Below are positions 1 to 9,170 of a stretch of DNA of 64,000 nt, piece after piece (the stretch's first letter is position 1; each line of letters begins with the position of its first letter). The notes beneath the pieces were generated by a model that was given only the letters and a program-made list of their open reading frames with translations, was not told where the DNA came from and searched no databases. The stretch comes from Desulfomicrobium escambiense DSM 10707 (GTDB taxonomy: Bacteria; Desulfobacterota; Desulfovibrionia; Desulfovibrionales; Desulfomicrobiaceae): positions 186,001-250,000 of the forward strand of contig NZ_AUAR01000001.1 in the NCBI RefSeq assembly GCF_000428825.1, read 5' to 3'. The position numbers were made by a program, and so were the translations under genes.

Positions 1-1
1 C

Positions 2-238
2 TACGGCACCAAGCCCCTGGCCTTCGACCTGACCATGGCCGCCACCGAGGCCGGGAAGGAGCAGGTCGGGCTGTCCGTCAAGCGCGTCCTGGCCTACTGC
101 TTTTCCTACGACCCCGAGGGCAAGCGTTACGCGTTCAATTTCATGAAGATCACGGCCACAGGCATACTCGTCATCCTGGGCGTGCTCCTCGTCTCCCTGC
201 TGCTGGCCGGCCGCAAGAAGCGCCGGCCTCGAAACTGA
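2..238 (+). CDS. SCO1/SenC-family protein, C-terminal fragment
   Basis: The gene enters from the left edge, so only its last 78 residues are seen and the start is missing. The visible part reads YGTKPLAFDL, then VKRVLAYCFSYDPEGKRYAFNFMK, then a single hydrophobic segment (about 20 residues) and a basic tail KKRR. A YCF.YDP stretch followed by a C-terminal membrane anchor is typical of SCO-family proteins encoded beside cytochrome oxidases, which deliver copper to the CuA site of subunit II. The copper-binding CxxxC would lie upstream of the window and cannot be checked. It ends 17 bp before ctaD, in the same operon. Family assignment rests on the tail and on context. Confidence 0.7.
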   Translation, partial: YGTKPLAFDLTMAATEAGKEQVGLSVKRVLAYCFSYDPEGKRYAFNFMKITATGILVILGVLLVSLLLAGRKKRRPRN

Positions 239-255
239 TTTCCGGAGGTCCCCCG

Positions 256-1867
<1,612 letters not shown>

Positions 1868-1875
<8 letters not shown>

Positions 1876-2464
1876 GCAGCACAAGGACTACCTGGGCGAC
1901 AAGTTCGGCATGTGGCTCTTCCTCTTCACGGAGATCCTGCTCTTCGGCGGGCTCTTCCTCCTGTACGCGATCTTCCTGCACCGCTACCCGGCCGAGTTCC
2001 ATCAGGGCGGGTTGGAGCTGTCCCGCGTCTTCGGCGCGGCCAACACCGTGGTGCTCATCACGTCGAGCTTCACCGTGGCCCTGGCCATCTCCGCCCTCCA
2101 GCAGGGGCGGCGGGGACTGTGCCAGGCGCTTTTGGCCGCGACCATCGTCCTGGCCGGCGTGTTCATGGTCAACAAGTACTTCGAGTGGTCGACCAAGATC
2201 GCCCACGGCATCTACCCCGGATCGTCGGAGATGGCGCAGTCGGGCGGCACGAACATCTTCTTCGGCCTCTACTACGTCATGACCGGGGCTCACGGCCTGC
2301 ATGTGGTCATCGGCGCGACCGTCCTCGCCTTCTGCATGCTGCGCATCGCGCAGGGCCGGGTCACGGCCGAGGACTTCGGGCTGCTGGAGAACGGCGGGCT
2401 TTACTGGCACCTTGTGGACCTGGTCTGGATATTCCTCTTCCCACTCTTTTACCTGATCAGCTGA
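1868..2464 (+). CDS. ctaE: cytochrome c oxidase subunit III
   Basis: A 198-residue integral membrane protein with five predicted spans, the size of short bacterial subunit III proteins. It contains the family hallmarks GMWLFLFTEILLFGGLFLLY at the N terminus (with the conserved Glu in a membrane helix), NTVVLITSSFTVALA, FFGLYYVMTGAHGLHV with the conserved GxHGxHV, and a terminal YWHLVDLVWIFLFPLFYLIS. Subunit III stabilises the catalytic core and proton uptake. Its start overlaps the end of ctaD, indicating translational coupling. The next gene begins 2 bp after its stop. Confidence 0.95.
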
Positions 2465-2465
2465 C

Positions 2466-2759
2466 ATGACACACAAGCACATCATGCCATTCAGCCTGTT
2501 GGCGAAAATCTGGCTGGCCCTGCTGATCCTGACCGGGGTCACGGTGGGCGCGGCGTCCTTCGACTTCGGCTACCTGAACGTCCTGGTCGCCATGGGCGTG
2601 GCCTCGACCAAGGCGCTTCTGGTCGTCCTCTTCTTCATGCACCTCAAGTACGAGAACAGGCTCCTGGGCGCCTTTCTCATCCTGGTCTTCGTCATCCTGG
2701 CCATCTTCATCGGCCTGACCTTCTTCGATGTGGCCTGGCGGCCGGAGGTCGGCGCATGA
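2466..2759 (+). CDS. cytochrome c oxidase subunit IV-type small membrane protein
   Basis: A 97-residue protein with three hydrophobic segments. It contains VLVAMGVASTKALLVVLFFMHLKYENRLL, the signature of the prokaryotic oxidase subunit IV family (CyoD/CtaF-like), in which a lysine and an HLKYE loop follow the second helix. It has no redox centres and is thought to assist assembly or stability of the oxidase. It is squeezed between ctaE (1-bp gap) and ctaC (4-bp overlap), supporting co-translation with the complex. Assigned by size, topology, motif and position. Confidence 0.88.
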   Translation: MTHKHIMPFSLLAKIWLALLILTGVTVGAASFDFGYLNVLVAMGVASTKALLVVLFFMHLKYENRLLGAFLILVFVILAIFIGLTFFDVAWRPEVGA

Positions 2760-3967
2760 CCCCCTCCATCATCCAGGCCGGAACACAGGCCGCGGCCAGG
2801 GTCGACCAAACCTTCCTGTTCATCTTCGGCGCCTCGGCGGCCATCCTGGTCTTCATCACGCTGCTCATGATCTGGTTCGTGGTCCGCTACCACCACACGC
2901 GCCACCCCCAGGCAGCGGACATCAGCGGCAACGTCTGGGCCGAGATCGCCTGGACGGTCCTCCCGACGGTTCTGGTCATGGGCATGTTCTGGTCCGGCTG
3001 GACGAGCTTCAAGGCCCTGCGCTCGGCACCGGCCGACGCCATGCGCGTGAAGGTCACGGCGCGCATGTGGTCGTGGGTCTTCGAGTACGAGAACGGCAAG
3101 CGCGCCAGCACCCTCTACGTGCCCGTGGACCGGGCCGTGCGCCTCGACATGACTTCGGCCGACGTGCTGCACAGCTTCTTCGTCCCGGCATTCCGCATCA
3201 AGATGGACACCGTGCCGGGCATGGAGACCTACGCCTGGTTCCAGGCCGCGCGGGAGGGCAGCTACGACATCCTGTGCGCCGAGTACTGCGGCCTGCAGCA
3301 CGCCAACATGCTCTCCACCGTGGAGGTCCTGAGCGACGAGAAGTTCCGGAAATGGTACGAGGGCGAAGCCTCGGGGGACGAGGCGGCGGTGGGGCTCCTG
3401 GAATCCTACGGCTGCACGGGCTGCCATTCCCTCGACGGCACCGAGCTGGCCGGGCCGACGCTCATGGGCATCTACGGCAAGGAACGCCCCATCGTCCAAG
3501 GCGGCGGCACGCGCACGGCGGTGGCCGACGAGGCGTACCTGCGCCGCGCCATCCTCGAACCCGACGCCGAACTGGTGGCCGGTTACGAGGGCATGCCGTC
3601 CTACAAGGAGGAGATGCCGGCCGAGGACCTGGACAAGATCATCCGCTACCTGACGGGCGGCGCAGCCCGCGACCTGGACAGGGGCAGGTCGCTCATGGAG
3701 GCCGAGGGGTGCCTGAGCTGCCATTCCACGGACGGTTCCGAGATCGCCGGTCCGACCTTCAAGGGCATCTACGGGCACAAGGTCGTCCTGGAAGACGGCA
3801 GCGAGGTCGTGGCCGACGAGGCCTATCTGGCCGAGGCCATCCGGGACCCGGAGAAGACCATGGTCAAGGGGTACGAGCCCATCATGCCGCCGTACTCGCA
3901 CCTGAGCGACGAGGACGTGAAGGCCATGATCGACTATTTGCGCTCCCTGTCCGGCGGACATGATTAG
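2756..3967 (+). CDS. ctaC: cytochrome c oxidase subunit II fused to two cytochrome c domains
   Basis: 403 residues. The N terminus has two membrane helices (about 20-42 and 62-82). The cupredoxin domain carries the CuA site: DVLHSFFVPAFRIK supplies the first His, and CAEYCGLQHANM supplies two Cys, His and Met. After residue 210 come two consecutive class I cytochrome c domains with CTGCH (Cys220) and CLSCH (Cys319). Each is followed by GPT.(M/K)GIYG and a later Met-containing segment (GYEGMPSY, GYEPIMPPY). This makes a caa3-like oxidase that can accept electrons from a soluble or membrane c-type cytochrome. Most caa3 subunits II carry one heme domain, so the tandem pair, similar enough to suggest internal duplication, is notable. 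The end overlaps ctaB by 8 bp. Confidence 0.95.
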   Translation: MTPSIIQAGTQAAARVDQTFLFIFGASAAILVFITLLMIWFVVRYHHTRHPQAADISGNVWAEIAWTVLPTVLVMGMFWSGWTSFKALRSAPADAMRVKVTARMWSWVFEYENGKRASTLYVPVDRAVRLDMTSADVLHSFFVPAFRIKMDTVPGMETYAWFQAAREGSYDILCAEYCGLQHANMLSTVEVLSDEKFRKWYEGEASGDEAAVGLLESYGCTGCHSLDGTELAGPTLMGIYGKERPIVQGGGTRTAVADEAYLRRAILEPDAELVAGYEGMPSYKEEMPAEDLDKIIRYLTGGAARDLDRGRSLMEAEGCLSCHSTDGSEIAGPTFKGIYGHKVVLEDGSEVVADEAYLAEAIRDPEKTMVKGYEPIMPPYSHLSDEDVKAMIDYLRSLSGGHD

Positions 3968-4799
3968 GGGCGCCGCGGACCTGATCCGCCCCGGGGTTTC
4001 CCTGGCGGTCGGCCTCTCGGCCCTGGCGGGCTGGCTCCTGGCCACGGCGGAGGCTCACGCCGCCCCGGCCGCGGGCCTGGCCGTTTTCGCCGGGACCTTC
4101 GCCCTGAGCGCCGCCGTCTCGGTCCTCAACCAGATTCAGGAGCGCCATCTGGACGCCCTCATGGAGCGCACCAGAAGGCGTCCCCTGGCCAGCGGCAGGA
4201 TGAGCGCCGGGCATGGCCTGGCCGTCTCCGGCCTGCTGCTCGCCCTGGCCGCCGCCTGCCTGTGGACCGGGCTCGGTCCGGGCTCCCTTGCGGTTCTCAT
4301 CGTCGTGCCCGGACTCTACAACGGCTTCTACACGTACCTCAAACCCGTCACGGCTTGGGCCATGATCCCCGGCGCGGCCTGCGGCGCGCTGCCGCCGTGG
4401 ATCGGCTGGCTGGCCGGCGGCGGGGCACTCCTGGCCCCCGAGCCGGTCTATCTCTTCGCCCTCTATTTCGTCTGGCAGATGCCCCATTTCTGGATGCTGG
4501 CCGAAGCAAACGCCGACGACTACGCGGCCGCCGGCTTCCCCGTCCCGGCCAACAGCTTCTCGGGTTTCTCCCGCCGCGCCATCCCGCGCCTGTGGTCCCT
4601 GGCTCTGGCGTCCCTCGGCGGCATGGCGCCCCTCTTCGGGATGCTGGCAGGGCCGGGTCACGCCTACGCACTGGCCACGATCTGTCCGGCCTACGCCGCC
4701 CTGGCCGTCTTCGCCCGGGCGAACGTCCTACGGCTGGCTTCGGACGGCTTTCTGGCGGCGGTGGTGGCATTGGCCGTGGCCGAGCGCCTGGCCGGCTGA
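3960..4799 (+). CDS. ctaB: heme o synthase (protoheme IX farnesyltransferase), UbiA family
   Basis: A 279-residue polytopic UbiA-superfamily prenyltransferase that converts heme b to heme o, the precursor of heme a for the oxidase encoded upstream. The first prenyl-diphosphate motif reads NQIQERHLDALMERTRRRPL, with Glu in place of the first Asp of the usual NxxxDxxxD. The second region is intact: YTYLKPVTAW, GALPPWIGW and WQMPHFWMLAEANADDYAAAGFPV. The ATG lies inside the last codons of ctaC. Alternative UbiA enzymes (ubiquinone or menaquinone) are less likely given the RPL/PPHFW-type motifs and the operon. No ctaA was seen in the window. Confidence 0.9.
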   Translation: MIRGAADLIRPGVSLAVGLSALAGWLLATAEAHAAPAAGLAVFAGTFALSAAVSVLNQIQERHLDALMERTRRRPLASGRMSAGHGLAVSGLLLALAAACLWTGLGPGSLAVLIVVPGLYNGFYTYLKPVTAWAMIPGAACGALPPWIGWLAGGGALLAPEPVYLFALYFVWQMPHFWMLAEANADDYAAAGFPVPANSFSGFSRRAIPRLWSLALASLGGMAPLFGMLAGPGHAYALATICPAYAALAVFARANVLRLASDGFLAAVVALAVAERLAG

Positions 4800-4816
4800 C
4801 GGGATTCCGTTTCTTT

Positions 4817-5815
4817 TCAGCGGTTCGGGAGGGAAGCCTGCCGGACGCAGTTCCGGCCTTCGGATTTGGCGAGGTAGAGGGCCCGGTCCGCCATGTTCAG
4901 CAGGGACGAGGGGTTGTCCGCAGTGCCGGGCGAGAGGGTGGCCGTGCCGAGGCTGACCGTGACGATGCCTTGGGGGGAGAGCGGGTGTGGCAGGGCCATT
5001 TCCTCCACGCACAGGCGCACCCGCTCGGCGATGTCGCGGGCGCCGGGCCGGGCGGTGTCGGGCAGGATCAGGCAGAACTCCTCGCCGCCGTATCTCGCGG
5101 CCAGGTCGCCGGGCCGACGGGCGTTGGCCTGCAGCACTTCGGCGATGTGCCGAAGGCAGGCATCCCCTTCCTGATGGCCGCAGTGGTCGTTGTATTTCTT
5201 GAAATGGTCGAGGTCGAGCATGACCAGGCTCAAGGGAGCTCCCGTCCGCGCCGCACGCAACCATTCCTCGTGCATCACGGCGTCGAACCGGCGGCGGTTG
5301 GCGAGGCCGGTCAACGCATCCGTGGCCGACAGTTCATAGAGCCTGCGATTTGCCTCCTCCAGTTCCGTGGTCCGCAACCGAATCTTGTTCTCGAGCTGCT
5401 CGTTCAGGTGCAGGAGCGCCTTCTGGGCCACCAGGAACCGAGTCAGATCACGTGCCGTGCCCCAGATGTGGGAAATCCCGCCCGATTCGTCCTTGACGGG
5501 CACGAGCAGCGTTTCGAACAGCCGTTCGCTGCCGTTCAGGAACGGGCGCTGTTCGAACGTGACTGAGCGTCCGGTCCGCATGCACTCGTAATACCCGGAG
5601 ATGAGGGGCTCCGATTCGGGACCGTAGCCGATGATGGACCGTACCGTCCCTCCGGGCACCTGTCTCGCGTCGACCCTGCGCGCCGCGGCGTTGGCCATGA
5701 CCAGCTCGAAATCGTCGCCGACGGGCCGGCAGATCCAGAACGGATCGCTGGTGTGCATCCAGAGCTGTTCGAAGAAGAAGGTCAGGGCCTTTATGTCGAA
5801 GGGGCGTTTGTCCAT
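4817..5815 (-). CDS. PAS-GGDEF diguanylate cyclase
   Basis: A 332-residue signalling enzyme predicted to make cyclic di-GMP from two GTP. The N-terminal part (about 10-150) is PAS-like, with WICRPVGDDFELVMANAAA and an FETLLVPVKDESG..IWGTARDLT end typical of PAS/PAC. A short coiled linker (LNEQLENKIRLRTTELEEANRRLYELS) leads to DALTGLANRRRFD and the active-site YGGEEF. The codon for Met at 5815 is preferred because AAGGAG precedes it and the PAS fold begins shortly after; reading further upstream gives only low-complexity sequence. No transmembrane segment is seen, so it is probably cytosolic. It converges with ctaB with a 17-bp gap and may respond to redox or oxygen, but the ligand is unknown. 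Confidence 0.9.
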   Translation of the reverse strand: MDKRPFDIKALTFFFEQLWMHTSDPFWICRPVGDDFELVMANAAARRVDARQVPGGTVRSIIGYGPESEPLISGYYECMRTGRSVTFEQRPFLNGSERLFETLLVPVKDESGGISHIWGTARDLTRFLVAQKALLHLNEQLENKIRLRTTELEEANRRLYELSATDALTGLANRRRFDAVMHEEWLRAARTGAPLSLVMLDLDHFKKYNDHCGHQEGDACLRHIAEVLQANARRPGDLAARYGGEEFCLILPDTARPGARDIAERVRLCVEEMALPHPLSPQGIVTVSLGTATLSPGTADNPSSLLNMADRALYLAKSEGRNCVRQASLPNR

Positions 5816-6154
5816 GTTCTCCTTGGTCTTCGGGATGTCGGGCTCGAACGCGGAAACGGCGGGCGGATGTCCTCGCCGTGGAGCAGGGAGCGGCGCATCA
5901 ATCCTGGCCTCGCCTGATACGCAAAATCGCTCTGCCTTGGAAGACGAAATCTTTCCGGACTCGTTTCCCTGCATGCCGCCGGGCTCAGGGCTTTGCTTCC
6001 CGGGTCCGTTCGTTTCGCCGCGGTACGAGGGCGCAGGGGTCGCGGGATGCACCCAAACCTTGTGTCTTGGCCCGATGCGAAATATGTCCACCGCACTCAC
6101 GACACGCACCTCGCCGTGCGCAGCCGTCACTCATATTTCATTTGCGGGTTTGAT
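5816..6154. other. intergenic region between divergent genes, no clear feature
   Basis: 339 bp between the divergent diguanylate cyclase and LysE-type genes. I saw the AAGGAG ribosome-binding site of the cyclase at its left end but no convincing promoter, hairpin or repeat. Both promoters must lie here or upstream inside the flanking coding sequence. The open frames across it are GC-rich shadow frames. Confidence 0.5.
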
Positions 6155-6787
6155 ATGGGATATTATCTGACACTCGGGGCCCTTCTCGGCCTGTCCGCGG
6201 GGCTCGCGCCGGGGCCGCTCCTGACCCTGGTCATCTCGGAAACGCTCCGGCACGACGTCCGGGCCGGGATCAGGGTCGCCCTGGCGCCCATGGTCACGGA
6301 CCTGCCGATCATCCTGCTGACTCTCTTCGTGCTGTCCGGACTGGCCGGTTTTCACGGCATCCTTGGGGCGGTCTCCATGGCCGGCGGCATTTTCATCCTG
6401 TCCATGGGTTACGAAAGCCTGCGCACCACGGGGTTCGACATGAAACTCCAGGATGCGCCGCGGAAGTCGTTGCGCAAAGGCATTCTGACCAACCTGCTGA
6501 GCCCCCATCCCTACATCTTCTGGCTCAGCGTGGGGGGACCGACCATGGCCAAGGCCCTGGACCGGAACTTTCTCGCCCCGGCGGCGTTCATCGCGGGTTT
6601 CTACTTCTGCCTCGTGGGTTCGAAGATCGCCCTGGCCCTTCTGGTCGGCAGGTCCAGGGCCCTCTTCAAGGGCCGGGCCTATGTCTGGACCATGCGCCTT
6701 CTCGGCCTAGCCCTCGTGGTCCTGGCCCTCCTGATGTTTCGTGACGGGTTGCAGCTGACCGGCCTGCTTGCAGCACCGCAGACCTGA
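6155..6787 (+). CDS. LysE/RhtB-family amino acid exporter
   Basis: A 210-residue membrane protein with about six hydrophobic segments. The N terminus GYYLTLGALLGLSAGLAPGPLLTLVISETL matches the LysE/RhtB signature (GxxxGLxPGP...), and LLSPHPYIFWLSVGGP in the middle matches the second conserved loop. The family exports amino acids or related small compounds by proton exchange. The start is placed at the ATG of GYYLTL; no strong ribosome-binding site is visible, so it is the least certain part. Downstream lie an amidase and amino-acid enzymes, suggesting a role in amino-acid turnover. The substrate cannot be read from sequence. Confidence 0.85.
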   Translation: MGYYLTLGALLGLSAGLAPGPLLTLVISETLRHDVRAGIRVALAPMVTDLPIILLTLFVLSGLAGFHGILGAVSMAGGIFILSMGYESLRTTGFDMKLQDAPRKSLRKGILTNLLSPHPYIFWLSVGGPTMAKALDRNFLAPAAFIAGFYFCLVGSKIALALLVGRSRALFKGRAYVWTMRLLGLALVVLALLMFRDGLQLTGLLAAPQT

Positions 6788-6834
6788 TTGAGGGCCGGTT
6801 TCCCAAGTCCATCCGCAACCGTGAGGAAAACGCC

Positions 6835-8139
6835 ATGCCACAGATCCCACTCGTCGCCCATACTCCGGAATTCGACGTGTACCGGCGCGCATCGAGAGAG
6901 GGGCTCGCCGGGCTCGTCGGGAGCCTCGTCGAACGCGCCCGCGACATCGACCCGCAGCTGCACATCCTGGCCGGGGACATCGACGGTGCGGGGATAGCCC
7001 GTCAGATCGAAGCCCTCTTCGAGCGCTTTCCCGACCCGCAGCACCGTCCGCCGCTTTTCGGCGTTCCGGTTGGCGTGAAGGACATCATCAGGGTGGAAGG
7101 GGTGCCCATCAGGTGCGGCTCCCTGCTGCCCCCGGTGCTGTTCGAAGGCCCGGAGGCCCGCTGTGTGCGTATGCTGCGCGAGGCCGGGGCCATCATCTTC
7201 GTCCAGACCGCGACCACGGAGTTCGCCTATTTCGAGCCGGCGGCGACCAAAAACCCGTACAACCCGCGGCACACCCCCGGCGGTTCCAGCAGCGGCTCGG
7301 CCGCGGGCGTGGCCGCGGGGCTCTTTCCCCTGGCCCTGGGCACCCAGACCGTGGGGTCCGTCATCCGGCCCGCCTCCTTTTGCGGCGTGGTCGGCATGAA
7401 GCCGTCCTTCGACAGGATTCCCACGGAGGGCATCGCCTATTTTTCACGCAGCATCGATCATGTGGGTTTTTTCTGCCAGAGGGTTGCGGACATCATGCAC
7501 GTCCTGGCCGTCTTCGATCCGCGGCAGGCCGAGTGCCGCCGGCCCGAGGCCCTGAAGGTCGGCGTCCCGGTCGGCCCGTACCTCGCACAGGCGCCGGCCG
7601 GGACCCTGGCCTGGTTCGAGACGGTCCTGGGCGCTCTGCGCCAAGGGGGCGTCGAGGTTGTCGAGGTGGCCTGCCTGGACCGCATCGACGAGATCGCGGC
7701 CCTGCACCGCGACCTCACGGTGGCCGAGTTCGCCGTGGAGCAGGAGACGCTGTTCGGCCAGTACGCCCACCTCTATCGTCCGGTCACGGCGGCGGCCATC
7801 GAACGGGGGCGGGCGGTTCCGGCCGACAGGGTGGTTGCGGCCCGGAAGTCCCGCACGGACCTTCGCTGCGAGCTGGCAGCGCTCATGGACGCGCACGCCC
7901 TGGATCTGTGGGTCTGCCCCTCGGCACCGGGCGAGGCCCCCGAAGGCTGCGGGAGCACGGGCGACCCGGTCATGAACCTGCCGTGGACCCACGCCGGCAT
8001 GCCCGCGATCTCCCTGCCCGCGGGAACCGGGATGGCGGGACTGCCCCTGGGCCTGCAGTGCGTGGGAAGGTTCGGTCAGGACACATTGCTTGCCGCCGCT
8101 GCGGCGCGGCTCGAAGCGGCGCTGTGCGGACGGGGGTGA
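6835..8139 (+). CDS. amidase signature-family hydrolase
   Basis: 434 residues. The amidase-signature Ser-cisSer-Lys triad is recognisable: Lys in VGVKDIIRVEG, the glycine/serine-rich GGSSSGSAAGVAAG, and the nucleophile region TQTVGSVIRPASFCGVVGMKPS. Family members hydrolyse C-N bonds of amides, ureas or carbamoyl compounds; GatA-like transamidation is unlikely because no gatC or gatB neighbours exist. The region C-terminal to the core (about 200-430) is divergent, so specificity is not predictable. The gene is 47 bp after the LysE-type exporter, probably co-transcribed, and converges with the LysR gene with a 24-bp gap. Confidence 0.9.
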   Translation: MPQIPLVAHTPEFDVYRRASREGLAGLVGSLVERARDIDPQLHILAGDIDGAGIARQIEALFERFPDPQHRPPLFGVPVGVKDIIRVEGVPIRCGSLLPPVLFEGPEARCVRMLREAGAIIFVQTATTEFAYFEPAATKNPYNPRHTPGGSSSGSAAGVAAGLFPLALGTQTVGSVIRPASFCGVVGMKPSFDRIPTEGIAYFSRSIDHVGFFCQRVADIMHVLAVFDPRQAECRRPEALKVGVPVGPYLAQAPAGTLAWFETVLGALRQGGVEVVEVACLDRIDEIAALHRDLTVAEFAVEQETLFGQYAHLYRPVTAAAIERGRAVPADRVVAARKSRTDLRCELAALMDAHALDLWVCPSAPGEAPEGCGSTGDPVMNLPWTHAGMPAISLPAGTGMAGLPLGLQCVGRFGQDTLLAAAAARLEAALCGRG

Positions 8140-8163
8140 GCGCGGGACGACGGACCGTGAACG

Positions 8164-9075
8164 TCAGCCCTGCCCGCGCCAGGGCGGCGGGGTGAGGGAC
8201 TGCCGCAGCAGTTCGAGGAAACGGCGGGTGCGGGCCGCGCGCATGTGGCGGGGCCCGAGCAGGGCCACCACCGGGGCGTCGGGCGCCCGCCACTGGGGCA
8301 GCAGGCGCACCAGGCGTCCGGCGCGCAGGTCGTCGGCCATGTCCCATTCCGAGCGCAGAACGATGCCGAACCCGGCCAAGGCCCAGTCGCGGACGACGTC
8401 ACCGTCGTTGCAGGACACTCCCTCGTCGATGCGCACGGTCTCGTGGCTGCCGTCAGGTCCGGAGAAGCGCCAGAGGGTCACGTCCTCGTCGTTCTCGCGC
8501 AGGGTCAGGCAGGAGTGCCGGATCAGGTCCGCGGGCGCGTGCGGCGTTCCGCGCCTGGCCAGGTAGTCGGGCGAGGCGCACAGCAGGCGGTCGTTGGGTG
8601 CCAGGGTCAGCTTCTGGAAGGGCTGGGAGTGCAGTTCGCCGATGTGGATGACGATGTCCCAGGCGCTCGGCTTGAGGCGGATGGGGTTGTCCGAGAGTTC
8701 CAGGTCGATGCGCACGTCGGGGTGCCGCCGGCTGAAGTCCATGACCGCGGGCGCGATGTAGCGGCGGCCGAAGCCCGTGGGCCCTGCGATGCGCAGATGC
8801 CCGGCCACGACCCCTTTTCGTTCGCACAGCCTTTCGCTGACCTCCTCGATCTCGGCCAGAATGCGGGCCGACCACTCGGTCAGCAGCTCGCCTTCATCCG
8901 TCAGGGTAATCCGGCCCGCGCTGCGGTCCAGCAGACTGACCCCGAGCCGCGTCTCCAGGGCGCGCAAGCGCTGGGACACGGCCGGGGGCGTGACGTTGAG
9001 GCTTCGCGCCGCGGCCGCCAGGGACGGGGCCTGGGTCACGGCGGCAATGAATTTGAGGTCGTCGGTCGAGAGCAT
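8164..9075 (-). CDS. LysR-type transcriptional regulator
   Basis: About 303 residues from the Met before LSTDDLKFIAAV. The N-terminal winged helix-turn-helix is clear (SLAAAARSLNVTPPAVSQRLRALETRLGVSLLDRS), followed by a substrate-binding domain of usual length. In-frame Met codons upstream at 9102, 9120 and 9132 would add 9-19 residues. The shorter form is chosen because it aligns with the family N terminus, although no ribosome-binding site is strong for any start. It is divergent from the DSD1-type enzyme gene, the classical arrangement for LysR control of that neighbour, and a dyad symmetry sits at its 5' end. The likely effector is an amino acid or derivative. Confidence 0.9.
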   Translation of the reverse strand: MLSTDDLKFIAAVTQAPSLAAAARSLNVTPPAVSQRLRALETRLGVSLLDRSAGRITLTDEGELLTEWSARILAEIEEVSERLCERKGVVAGHLRIAGPTGFGRRYIAPAVMDFSRRHPDVRIDLELSDNPIRLKPSAWDIVIHIGELHSQPFQKLTLAPNDRLLCASPDYLARRGTPHAPADLIRHSCLTLRENDEDVTLWRFSGPDGSHETVRIDEGVSCNDGDVVRDWALAGFGIVLRSEWDMADDLRAGRLVRLLPQWRAPDAPVVALLGPRHMRAARTRRFLELLRQSLTPPPWRGQG

Positions 9076-9091
9076 TAAGGCTGAACTTAAT
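9074..9091. promoter_or_regulatory. dyad symmetry, candidate LysR operator
   Basis: Perfect inverted repeat ATTAAG-N6-CTTAAT in an AT-rich pocket at the 5' end of the LysR gene, 22 bp upstream of the predicted -35 of the divergent enzyme gene. It contains a T-N11-A style core as in LysR boxes. It overlaps the preferred start codon of the regulator, which would allow autorepression. Assignment is by position and symmetry only. Confidence 0.5.
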
Positions 9092-9112
9092 CCTGGATTC
9101 ATAAATTGTAAA

Positions 9113-9140
9113 TTGAACATGACGCTGCGCATGGTATGAT
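9113..9140 (+). promoter_or_regulatory. sigma70-type promoter for the DSD1-type enzyme gene
   Basis: TTGAAC, 16-bp spacer, TATGAT, followed about 30 bp later by CGGAGGA and the ATG of the downstream gene. Both hexamers fit the housekeeping consensus well and stand out from the GC-rich surroundings. The upstream dyad at -60 is placed as expected for a LysR activator site. Confidence 0.6.
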
Positions 9141-9170
9141 GGCGCCAAATCTCTGCCCGGAGGACGCATC

